In this document: positions 1 through 10,202 of the stretch, piece after piece | Layout of the letters: the number at the start of each line of letters is the position of its first letter | How positions within the stretch are numbered: position 1 is the first letter of the stretch | NCBI RefSeq assembly: GCF_958450345.1 | Contig: NC_088780.1 | Location: 37,037,667-37,101,666 of the forward strand | Direction: 5' to 3' | DNA from: Calliphora vicina | Taxonomy: Eukaryota; Arthropoda; Insecta; Diptera; Calliphoridae | Length of the DNA: 64,000 nt | Position numbers and translations under genes: made by a program | The notes under the pieces: generated by a model | Told to the model about the DNA's origin: nothing | Seen by the model: the letters and a program-made list of their open reading frames with translations, nothing else | Databases searched by the model: none

Positions 1-309
1 GACAATTGTCTTCACGCTAGTTTACCTAGGATGTCAGTATACAAAATTTGTACTACAAAAAAGTTCAGTACAAAATAAACGTTTAAAGTGACTAAACTCT
101 ACATTACTTAGAGACACTTAAGTGACAATTGACTTCTCCCTAGAATACCTGGGATAAATAAAGTAACCAATTGACTTCTTCCTGTAGTAAATCATTTAGA
201 TGACAAATGACCCAAAATATATAAATCGGAGTCAGCCAAGTGAACAGACATTAGTAACAATTACTGTCTGTCTATAAGGGATACATTGACTACTTGCTTA
301 ACTGCTGGG
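1..309 (-). repeat. CCCAGCA-ended interspersed repeat, cut by window edge
   Basis: This copy ends at 302-309 with CTGCTGGG and contains the block TACATTACTTAGAGACA near 100. The same block recurs near 48130 and 47395, and in reverse near 57255, always inside sequence bounded by CCCAGCA or TGCTGGG. The left end lies outside the window. It looks like a non-autonomous DNA element. No protein was found in it. Confidence 0.5.
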
Positions 310-669
310 TTAATTGCCAGAGATGGTTAGTCGCAGTACTACACATTCAAACTGCTACATGGAATGATTACTTAGATGGTTCGCATACTACGTGCATTTT
401 ATACATTTGTCACATAAAACACAACACAGCTAAACTTAAACAATATTGACATTTTCGAATTATTTATGTTGTGTTTATACAAGTACGAGTATTACTACAT
501 AGTTACAAACATAAATATTATAACTGTAGCTACGAGGTGAGAGTGAAAATTTAGATGTCTAACTAAGTCTGCTTAATGTTCTCCAAATCTTAGCTTTTCT
601 CACAAAAGCGATCGATCCACTTTTATAGTTTTGAAAACATAAAGGAGAATTGAGCCGATTGTTTAATAA
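310..669. other. AT-rich sequence without recognised features
   Basis: I see no coding signal, RNA gene or clear repeat in this stretch. Confidence 0.4.
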
Positions 670-915
670 TTTGTTTAAGTTAATGCCGAAACTATAGTCT
701 AATACTGAGACTATGGTATCAAACTAAAACTATAGCACTTTACTGAAACTATATCCATATTCTTATGTTGAGATTATAGTACTAGAGAATTTTATTGAGA
801 CTCTAGTCTTTTATTGAGAATATAGTCTTATACTGAGAATATATCCTTATACTAAGACTATAATGTTATACTGAGACCATAATTTAACTATTCATAGTCT
901 TATAGTGAGACAAGA
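670..915. repeat. Degenerate array of ACTATAGTCT-type units
   Basis: Units of roughly 24-30 bases of the type TATACTGAGACTATAGTCTT repeat with many changes. The shared word ACTATAGTC, half of the palindrome GACTATAGTC, links this block to the large minisatellites at 23.9-26.2 and 28.0-29.9 kb. It may be an old, decayed relative. Confidence 0.5.
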
Positions 916-949
916 GCATCATGCTGAATATATACAGCCCAATTATAAA

Positions 950-1395
950 AAAAAATTCCCCGGGAGTTTTTTCTCGGGGAATGTCCACCTTAAAATATTC
1001 AACAGTCTCATATTATGGATGATCTATTGATAGCATGCTATGCAGCAATGCCTAAAATAAGTCCGTCAGAAAATGTAATATGGTTAATTTACGATTCACA
1101 TGATTATATCAACCATTCATATGATGAAGTACTTATCATATTATGTTGCTCTCGGCTTAAGGCTTATCATAATCTGAGAACAACATATTATGATAAAATT
1201 ATTCATCACAAATATGGTTGCCACAAACATATATTTGTTTACTGTAACCATATATATGGTTGATACAATCATGTGAATCGTAAATTAACCATATTATGGT
1301 TACCACAATCATGTAAATAGTTAATGTGACTATAACATTGTTAAAAATCTTGTAACACTATTTAAATGGTTACAGTAACCATGCCCAATTATATT
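950..1395. repeat. Nested inverted repeats (foldback-like)
   Basis: Positions 1079-1116 and 1256-1293 form a 38-base inverted repeat with one mismatch. Inside it, 1134-1153 pairs with 1176-1195 (18 of 20). Smaller hairpins around ATATATGGTT lie next to them, and a strong TTCCCCG/CGGGGAA hairpin sits at about 955-981. An open frame at 1015-1263 simply runs through this structure. A more decayed relative may lie at 6535-6730. Confidence 0.6.
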
Positions 1396-1910
1396 TTTTC
1401 TCTGCGTGTAGGGGAGCCATCATCCTAAATATGAGTAGTATCTTGGATTCTATATGCAATGTTCTGGAAGGGGTTATCTGTAATAAATGACTACCAGCAA
1501 CTGGTTAACTGGATAGAAACTTCAAAGTTCCATATTATATAATCAGCATAATTGCAGATTATTTCACAAACAGGACTTTCTGGTATGAAGCCGATGTAGG
1601 AAGGCAACATTAACAAATTTGAGATCAGAAAGAGTCCCCCAATAATCTGTTGTATGCCGAACATACCCGAAGAGGCTAGTATTATTGCATTATGGAGTTT
1701 CTGATGATATAGCCATTGAAGCTACGGCATGATTCTCAAACGACACCATCCGAATCATAAAGAAGTTATGCATTGCGTTCAACAATATGTTCAATATGTA
1801 CTTTGGACATTTTGAGATTTTTCAAATTTAGCAAATTTTAATGCAACTTCAGAGAAATATTCCAAGAATTAAATTTTAGTCAAAATAAACATCCTACAGT
1901 GGTACAGATA
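1396..1910. other. Unassigned AT-rich sequence
   Basis: I find no recognisable gene or repeat between the foldback region and the next interspersed element. Confidence 0.4.
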
Positions 1911-2594
1911 AACAAGTAAGAAAGTATGGTCGGTCAAGCTCGACCATATAAATTTCAATAATTTATATTTTCGAGTGATTTTCAGAAGTGGGCCTTATAT
2001 GGGAGCTATGACCAATTATGTACCGATCACCATGAAAATAGGTCGTGTAATTTATGTCTATATGAAAGTTAATTATGTTGAATTTTGTGTATATACCAAC
2101 ATTTTTAAGCGATTATGCACTTTAAAGTGATTTTCGGAAGCGGGTCTATATGGGAGCTATGACTAATTATGGACCGATCGTAACAAAATTTGCTGACATA
2201 AATTTTGTATATATAAAACTAATTTGAAGCGGAATTTGTGGAGATACATATATAAATTAAACATTAATGAACGATAAAGTCCAATTTCGGAAGGACATTT
2301 TTATGGGGGCGAGGTGAAATAATGGACACATTTCAGCCAGTTTCAATGGGCTTGGTCATTGGTCCGAAAAAATAATATGTACCAAATTTGATCGAAATAT
2401 CTTCAAAATTGCGACATGTACTCTGCGCACAAGGTTTACATGGACAGCCAGCCAGACGGACGGAAGGACGGACATCGTTTAATCGAATCAGAAAGTGATT
2501 CTAAGTCTATCGGTATATTTTAAGGTGACCAATATTTTTGGGCGTTACAAACATCTTCACAAACCTCCCCACTATGGTTTTGTAGGGTATAAAA
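1911..2594 (+). mobile_element. Hairpin-ended interspersed element, family S (copy 1)
   Basis: It starts with ACAAGTAAGAAAGTATGGTC, followed by a GGTCGG/CCGACC-type hairpin, here slightly altered. It carries phrases shared with the copies at 7.1 and 34.7 kb, for example GGGAGCTATGACCAATTATG. Near its end is a purine-rich GACGGACGGAAGGACGGAC tract of (GTCY)n type, and it finishes at GTAGGGTATAAAA. The layout resembles the mini-me/HINE class described in flies, which is non-coding and probably moved by Helitron-like machinery. That class assignment is inference. Confidence 0.65.
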
Positions 2595-3083
2595 AGGAAA
2601 GAAAATTTCTGTTCATCCTCGTACTTATAAAGAATTTTATTTTTTTTCTTAAATTTTCTGCTGTTTATTTTTTTGACAAGACTCTGAAGCAATAAAAACT
2701 AAATTGTAAATAATCGCCACAAAGTGTGTGAGTTTAGTCTGTCCATTTATCCCCCTCTAGAGCTGCTGCATTAGTTCATTTTTATTTTATTTATTTCTTA
2801 TTTTGTCTATAAAATATTTTTTGTATTTAACTTAAATTTTTATCTATTACAAATTTTGAACACGTACATTTTTACTGCCATCTACCAAGTAAATTGTATG
2901 TGTTTGGTGCTCAGATATGAAGTTGGATTCCAAATAGCAGGTAAAGAAAGACAACATACAAACAAACAAGTCTGTTACTTTTGTCAGTTTTAACCATAAA
3001 GGGATTCTTGTTGTCTTTAAAAGAAAAGGAAATTATTGGCAAATTGTATGTGCTGGGGTCTTAGATATTTTGTAAAGAAAAAC
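2595..3083. other. AT-rich spacer
   Basis: I find no supported gene. The overlapping open frames on both strands near 2500-2700 are low-complexity A/T sequence. Confidence 0.4.
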
Positions 3084-3819
3084 AAATAAGAGAGCTATAT
3101 TCGGCTGTGCCGAATCTTATATATTATTCACCAAATTATACTTCAAAATAAAAATTTTAAATATTTTTAGGTAAAGAAAATTAATTTTTTTTTCGTTATT
3201 TTTTTCATTTTTTGAAAAATTTTTTTTCGAATTGTTATTTTAAAATTTTCTTTTTTAAATTTAAAAAATTTGTTTTTTTGAAATTTAAATTTTTTTTTTT
3301 TTAAAAATTATAAAATTTTTTTTTTGGATTTTTAATTTTTTTTAAAAAAAAAAATCGGATTAAAAAATATTACAGATTTTTACCCATTGTAGGTCCAACT
3401 TACTATGGTTTTATATACGTCATTGCAAAGGTCTTTGAAATATCTACCATTAGATATCCATATTGTCTATATAAATGACTTAGTAATCCAGATATAGATC
3501 AAAAATAGGTAAAAAATCGAGGTTGTCCTGGTTTTTTCCTCATATCTCAGCCATTTGTGGACCGATTTTGCTGATTTTAAATAGCAAACTTCTCGAAAGC
3601 ATGTCTGACAGAATTATTGAAGATTTGGATCCCAAAGATATCTGGGGTCATCAGAAAATTGATTTCAACAGACAGACAGACGGACATGGCTTAATCGAAT
3701 CTGCTATCTATAAGGATACAGAATATATACACTTTATAGGGTCGGAAATGAAAAATGTAGAACTTACAAACGGAATGACAAACTTATATACCCTTCTCAC
3801 GAAGGTGAAGGGTATAATA
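3084..3819 (+). mobile_element. Hairpin-ended interspersed element, family G (copy 1)
   Basis: It starts with AAATAAGAGAGCTATATTCGG. The hairpin TTCGGCTGTGCCGAA follows, then long T- and A-runs, a conserved central block (CATATCTCAGCCATTTGTGG), a CAGACAGACAGACGGACATG tract, and the end block CTTCTCACGAAGGTGAAGGG with its own hairpin. The 104-residue open frame at 3523-3837 is just this conserved block read in one frame. Other copies lie near 5.3, 19.6, 48.8, 49.9, 51.5 and 54.7 kb. Confidence 0.7.
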
Positions 3820-5266
3820 AACAAAAAAACAAGCTAAATAATTGAAATATTTGAATATTTTAGGTGGCTCGTTAAGAGGCTTAAACAGGGGTCATTATAT
3901 CTATGCATAATTTGAAAATAACAAGGCTAAGTTTATTTACAAATCTTATAATTTCTGATAATTGTAACAAAACAACCGCTTAAATCTCATTTCGAAAATT
4001 TCATTAACATTTTTTAAAACCCCCTTTTTCATAGCACAGATTTAATTTTCCACTATGTACGTGTTTTTCTTGACATTTCTCTGAATATTTATTTTATAAA
4101 TCCACTTTAAACACATGTAGATTATACATATTTCCTCTGTCAGTTGCTGGCTGCACCATGAATTCCTTAAACAATTGTTAAAATAATTGTAAATAAATAT
4201 TTTATCGTTATTTACTGTTCATTGGCAATTGTTTATTTAACATTTTGGGATTTGTTTTATATTTTTTTAGCATTAATTTTTGATTCTTCCATGTTTTTCG
4301 TTTATTTTAACTCTCAAGAGTTTGTTTTAGTTTTTCGTAGTTGCCCAATTTATTATACAGTGTGCCAATAAAATAAATATTTGCTGAATTTGTGGATTTT
4401 CTTTTGTCAAAAAGTATATAAAGTTTTTTTTATATTTTAATGGCAGCACAATACCAGTAGAAATCCAATTTATTTGTATTTGTATATTTGTAATAAACCT
4501 CCTTCCCTCCCTGTCTGTCTATCTTTATTTCCCAATTTCTTAGAAAAGTATGGCTACTTTAGCGTTTTTGTTTCTTTGCCAAGTGCTAGTAGTGGGAATA
4601 CTTGTCACATTTGTCATCAAAAATGTGTGTTCAAAAGTACAATCATGTGTTTTCCGTGAGTGTTTTCGTGTAGTAAGAATTTTGTATTTGTTTGTACATT
4701 TAACAAATTACATTTGCAAATTCTACATGAGCTTTTTTCATAATGTTTTGTGTGTTAAAAGGTTTTCATTGTAATCTTTAAAATAATCTTATTATTTGTG
4801 TGGCTCTTGGGAAAGGTTGAAATAACTGTATAAAAGAGTTATGTGAAATTGTAGCTAGGTATTTTTTGGAATTTTTTATCTTATATTTGAAAGAACCATC
4901 AATAAAAGGGACAATCCGTGTTTAAACGTCAACATATTTTAACCTATACGGATTTGTCATGTCGTTGGCGTAGTGTGTAAACATGCTAAGTTCCTTTTCA
5001 CAGGAGACACAAAACACATTCCAAAATCCTTGGTTTTAAATATTTCTAACATCTGCCAATGCAGTTTTATAACTTATTTGGTATGATTTATAAAGGGTGT
5101 GAATAAAAAACGTCAGTTAAATACGTCCCACATTTATGTTAAATACGTTCCACAAACTGTTGAACATGTTTTGAAATCGGTAATTTTTATTTTCAATAAA
5201 TATTATAAAAATTCTGCTAAAAATTCTTTATTAATAATAAATGTTTTTATACCATAATATTTTATA
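3820..5266. other. AT-rich non-coding stretch
   Basis: I see no gene here. The two overlapping short frames near 4474-4774 lack any family signature, and their composition matches the surrounding T-rich DNA. Confidence 0.4.
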
Positions 5267-5880
5267 ACAAGTAAGCAATATTCGGCTGTGCCGAATCTTA
5301 TATACCCTTCACCAAATTATACAAAAAAAATAATTTTTTTTTTAAACAAAATTAAAATTTTTTTTTTAATTGTTTTTAAATTTTTTTTTTCAAATTGTTT
5401 TAATTGTTTTTAAAAGAAATATTTTCCAATTTTTTTTTAATTTTTAAAAAAAAATTTGATGAAATATTTGATGACAAAAAAAATTTTTTTGATAAAAAAT
5501 AAAATTCGGGATAAAAAAATCTTTTTTTCCCGATTTTGACCCATTGTAGGTCCAACTTACTATAGCGTTGCAATGGATTTTAAAATATCTATCATTAGAT
5601 ATCCATATTGTCTATATTAATGACTTAGTAATCCAGATATAGATAAAAAATAGGGCAAAAAAAGAATTCCCGAAATTTGATATATGAATTATGTTTTTAA
5701 GTTATTTGGGGAAAGTTGATTTCAACATACAGACGGACAGACGAACATGACTATATAGACTTCGCTATCTATATCGATCCAGAATATATATACTTTGTGG
5801 GGTCGCAAATGAAAAATGTAGAAATTACAAACGGAATGAAAAACTTATATATACCCTTGCCACTCATGGCGAAGGGTATA
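5267..5880 (+). mobile_element. Hairpin-ended interspersed element, family G (copy 2)
   Basis: It begins ACAAGTAAGCAATATTCGGC with the intact TTCGGC-TGT-GCCGAA hairpin and ends with GGCGAAGGGTATA. The central block is shorter than in copy 1. The conserved TATCCATATTGTCTATATTA and the ACAGACGGACAGACG tract are present. Confidence 0.7.
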
Positions 5881-7074
5881 AAAAGTACCAAAAAGATGTA
5901 TAAATTGTACCCCATATACGTTCAAACTTCTAAAAAGTGATAAAATCCATTTGAATTTTTTTAAAAGGACTATAATTCCATTTAAATTAAATTTCTTGGG
6001 ATACAAAAAAAGTACTAAAACTTGGGTTTCGCCCGTTTTATCCCCTTAAAAGTACAAAAATCAAAAAGTACCACACACCTGTCTACATATTTTTTGCATA
6101 AATTTAGATTAAGTTCGACTTTTAGTGCTAGCTTTATTAGTTCCGACGATATAGAGTTTCCGACTTTACCAGTTTTACCCATTTTTACCGCCTTAAAATA
6201 CGAATTTCTAAAAATTCCTTCTTAGTGGTTCTACACATCGTGTGAGGTACCTACAAACAATATTTCAAAACTATAAATATTCAAAAGTTCAAATTTGGGA
6301 AATTTTGTGTGGGAAAATTCGAAAACCGACTTCAGAAAATTTCCTTTGCAATGAAACTGATTTTGAGCTAATCGGCTGGATGGTTTCAGAGTCTATAACG
6401 GACATAAAAACATTTTTTGTGTTTTCTATATATTGATTATATAATTTGAAAGTAAATTTTTAATTAATTAGGAAAAAAATTGATTTTTTGAATTTATGAA
6501 AAACAAGTTAGAAAATTACAACCAAAGAAAAAATATGATTGCTCATGTTTGTCATAACCATTTCAACATTTTTAAAAGTTTTTTAACAATATTGTGGTCG
6601 CTGTAATTATATAAATGATTGCGGTACTCATAATATGTTTAAGGAACCACTCACATGACTATATAAATCATAAATATGATTGTAGTAACTAAGTATATAT
6701 TTGTGGTAACCAATATCGGTGAAGTACTCTCTGAGTTAGAGGTGGTCAAAATTTGACATGTGTTCCAAATAGTTTCAAAAGCTATTTCTGCAATCATTGG
6801 TGAAAAAAAATAAACAAAATTTGAAATTTTTTTACAAAATTAAATACCCTTCAATATTTTGGTTGAATTACATATCAATAACGTATTTTAGAAGATTTTT
6901 TGATGTTATAGTGATTCTCGGAAGTGGACCTTATATAGAGGTTTGTATACAATTTTAGTTGGATATAGATTTTTTTTAGATATTTATGTATGTACGTTGT
7001 GTTTTTCGGAAATTATCAATTGTAAGCCGATCTTCATAAGATTCGGTACAGAAATATAAAAGATTTATGTGTAT
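5881..7074. other. AT-rich sequence with scattered AAAAGTACC words and decayed repeats
   Basis: AAAAAGTACC/GTACTTTT words occur at 5885-6070, like those at 31.8-34.6 and 50.8-51.2 kb. Sequence at 6535-6730 resembles the hairpin-rich block at 1050-1390. Segment 6900-7075 carries a decayed family S phrase (CGGAAGTGGACCTTATAT). I see no supported gene. Confidence 0.4.
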
Positions 7075-7814
7075 TTATACCCTACACCACAATAGTGGGA
7101 GGGTATTATGCGTTTGTGCAGATGTTTGTAACGCCCAAAAATATTAGTCTAACACCCACCTTAAAGTATACCGATCGACTTAGAATCACTTTCTGAGTCA
7201 ATTAAACGATGTCCGTCCGTCCGGTTGGCTGGCTGTCCATGTAAACCTTGTGCGCAGAGTACAGGTCGCAATTTTGTAGATATTTCGATAAAATTTAGTA
7301 CATATTATTTTTTCGGCCCAAGAACCAAGCCTATTGAAACTGGCTGAAATCGGTTCATTATTTCACCTTGCCCCCATACCAATGTCCTTCCGAAATTGGA
7401 CTTTATCAGTCATAAATGTTTAATTTATAAATGTATCTCCACAAATTGCGCTCCAAATAAGATTTATATATACAAAATTCATGTCACCAAATTTTGTTAC
7501 GATCGGTCCATAATTAGTCATAGCTCCCATATATACCCGCTTCCGAAAATCACTTTAACGTGCATAAATCGCTTAAAAGTGTTGGTATAATCACAAAATT
7601 CAACATAGTAAACTTTCATATAGACATAAATCACATGACCTAATTTCATGGCGATCAGTTCATAATTGGTCATAGCCCCCATATAAGGTCCACTTCCGAA
7701 AATCACTCAAAAATATAAATTATTGAAATTTTAAATGAAAAATGTTTTTGCTCTTTTACTTAGTGTAGGGTATTATATGGTCGGGCTTGACCAACCATAC
7801 TTTCTTACTTGTTT
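7075..7814 (-). mobile_element. Hairpin-ended interspersed element, family S (copy 2)
   Basis: This is a reverse-oriented copy. It opens with TATACCCTACACCACAATAG, carries GTCCGTCCGTCC (GTCY-type) near 7210, and ends with a GGTCGGGC/GACC hairpin followed by ACTTTCTTACTTGTTT. That is the reverse of the ACAAGTAAGAAAGT start seen in copies 1 and 3. The short open frames inside it on both strands are repeat sequence. Confidence 0.7.
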
Positions 7815-9261
7815 AATATTAGTTCGATATCGAAATATTTATAGAGGTTAATGTGTTTTTCGGAAGAGGTCCTTATATGGGAGCTATGACCAATTATAGG
7901 CCAATCTTCATTAAATTCGGTACATCTATTCTGATGTGTACAAGAATTAGTTGTGCCGAATTTCAATCTGATGGAGGTATTTCTAAGAGATTTATGAGTA
8001 TTTAAGTGATTTTCAGAAGTGGACTTTATATGAGAGAATATGAACTGATATTCACAAAATCTAGTAGTTTGATTTATGGATACAAATTACTGATACGAGC
8101 AAAATGTTGGTTTAACTCTTTCAGCCACGCTTTTTGTGTATAAGTTTAAAATCAAAACAATTGCTTTTTTACTTTAATCGAGGTTAGTTTATTATAAAAA
8201 GTAAGAACAAATTAATCAAAACATGAAAAAAACTCCCTCCCCATTCCAAGGTTTTTTGTGTAGTTAAGTGGTTAGTTTACTAACCACCGTGGCGGTTGGC
8301 ATTAAAAATAACTATGATAAAAATTAGAAAAATAAAAAAAAATGAACAATAAACTCTGTGCTTTTTTATTGAAAGTCTTTTAAATATACTGATTTTTACA
8401 ATATTTTCAAATTAATATATTTATCTAACCAGCGCAGCCTGACGGCAAAGTTTTGCAAAAAATCATAAACGATAACTTCAAAAAAATATAATTGTTTAGC
8501 AAAATGGCAATAGATGCCAACAGACTATGTTTAAAAGACTATAGAAAATGTGGTTAGTAAACTGACCACCCATCCGCAAAGAGTTAATATCAATATTTGT
8601 TAGGTATTTACGAGGTTGAATTTATTTTTGGAATGTGGACCTTATATGTGACCTATGAACAATTATTTCATTGGGGGGTTGTCTCACAATTTCATCCATA
8701 ACTCTAGTAGTACCGATTTTGCTGATTTTCAATACCAAACTACTTAGGAAAATGTTAAAAATATTTTTATCAACAATAAATCATACACAAGTAATCCTTA
8801 AATTTCTCAAATTTGTTTAAGAAAATCTTTACAGTATTATAATTCTTTAACCTAGTTGCCCACTTGGTTTGGCTTTACTAACCCTATTTCAAAATTATTA
8901 CTCACAATAATTACAATTTTATTATTAACATTGACACACAACTAAAAAATAAATAAATTCTGTAAATACAAACCACAACTACTAGTTCAAAGCAGATTTA
9001 TATTAATTAAATAATATTTTATTTTGTTTTTTTTTGAATTTTTCGTTTAGATTTCTGAAAAAACCCTTTGAATAGTTATTTATTTTTACATATTTGTTTA
9101 TTTAGGATTAAATTACCAAAATTAAAACTTCACACATGTTTAACAACTACATACGTCGACATAAAAAATTTAAATATAAATTTTCTCACATGGTTCACCA
9201 TGAGGTTTTGTGAGTTCTAAACAGAAAATACACCCGGCCTGAACGAACGAGTATTTATGTA
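7815..9261. other. AT-rich sequence with decayed family S pieces
   Basis: Segments 7815-8110 and about 8600-8740 repeat family S wording (GGAGCTATGACCAATTATAG, CTTATATGTGACCTATGAAC) with many changes. I recognise nothing in the remainder. Confidence 0.45.
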
Positions 9262-9293
9262 AAGGGTGTTTTTTTTTAAGACCGATAGAACGT

Positions 9294-9540
9294 CACAGAG
9301 AAAACAGATTCGTGATAGCAACCGAATTTGTTGCCAATCGAATGATTCTGTCTTAGTGACCGAATTTTACAGTTGCGGCTACAATATTTTGGAAGGGGCA
9401 ACTAAAGTTTGGTTGCTTCAACTGAAATTCTTCTTTATCAACTGACTTTCTGTTGCTAAAACTGAAAAATACTATGTGTGCAACCGAATCATTCGATTGG
9501 CAACAAATTCGGTTGCTATCACGAATCTGTTTTCTCTGTG
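9294..9540. mobile_element. Foldback element with 55-bp perfect terminal inverted repeats
   Basis: Positions 9294-9348 and 9486-9540 are perfect reverse complements (55 of 55), beginning CACAGAGAAAACAGATTCG. The 137-base centre holds GGTTGC/CAACTG-rich words. It lies inside the Tc1/mariner-type element, so it inserted later. No flanking target duplication is evident. Confidence 0.85.
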
Positions 9541-9589
9541 TTGAAATTGTAAAAATAATAAAGAAAAGTAAATTTGAATAAAAAAAAGT

Positions 9590-10090
9590 ATGTTTTATTC
9601 GAAAGATCAATAACATTGATCTGGACACCACCGCGGTTGTTCTAGACACTTTTTCTAGTATTTCTGGCCGTATGTCATGGATAACATGAATTAGTTTATC
9701 ACGAAATTTTGATTTCAATAAACCGATGGTTACGATCACCGTATGATCCTGTTGAAACCACATCTCTCCCGGATCAATGTCATCTATATTTTCAAACAAC
9801 AAATTATTGATCATGGTGTGATAACGATCTCCATTGATCGTAACGCGAGCTCCGGCTTCAATTTTGAAGAAAAACGGTGGCTTTTCCTGGATGTAATGGA
9901 GTCTGTAAGTTTTGTTGTGGATTGATCTCACTAGTAACAAAATAGTTAAGCCAGAAACGAGCTCCATTAGTCGTCTATAAGTTCCGCGAATCGATGAATG
10001 ATTTTCAAAGTAAATTTGGATATTGTTAAAAGGTTATTTGGATCATTTTTTCAGCGTTGTTCAAGTATCAATCTATTCATGATGATTTGC
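9590..10090 (-). pseudogene. Broken Tc1/mariner-superfamily transposase
   Basis: The minus strand gives VTINGDRYHTMIN, then DIDPGEMWFQQDH, then LIHVIHDIRPEILEKV. This is the order found in insect DDE transposases whose catalytic core includes the MWFQQDG motif. Segments between MWFQQD and the C-terminal RDIRP block, including the region carrying the later catalytic acidic residue, are missing. Near 10075 a remnant of the N-terminal MNRLxxEQR start is visible, as in the 53.2 kb copy. Frames change between blocks, so no functional product is expected. The longest open frame (9353-9967) also includes the nested foldback sequence. Confidence 0.7.
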
Positions 10091-10202
10091 CAGAGTATAC
10101 TGATCATAAATGTCAAAAAGTGAGAGCAGTATGACAGTTTGTTTGACAGTTAACCCTTTCGTAAGTTCTATCGGACTATAGGACTGGAAAAAACACCCTT
10201 TA

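Larger units (their letters stand above)
9262..10200 (-). mobile_element. Tc1/mariner-superfamily transposon, defective, with TA duplication
   Basis: The outer ends are AAGGGTGTTTTTTTTTAAG at 9262 and its reverse complement type AAAAAACACCCTT ending at 10200. TA lies immediately outside each end (9260-9261 and 10201-10202), the target duplication expected for this superfamily. Next to the ends, GATAGAACGT and ACGAAAGGGTTA-type blocks match the copy at 53.1 kb. The transposase inside is broken, and a foldback element sits just inside the left end. Confidence 0.75.

Noticed and set aside
9353..9967. 204-codon minus-strand frame as an intact gene
   Set aside because: It joins a transposase fragment to foldback sequence; the family blocks are incomplete and the catalytic core is missing.
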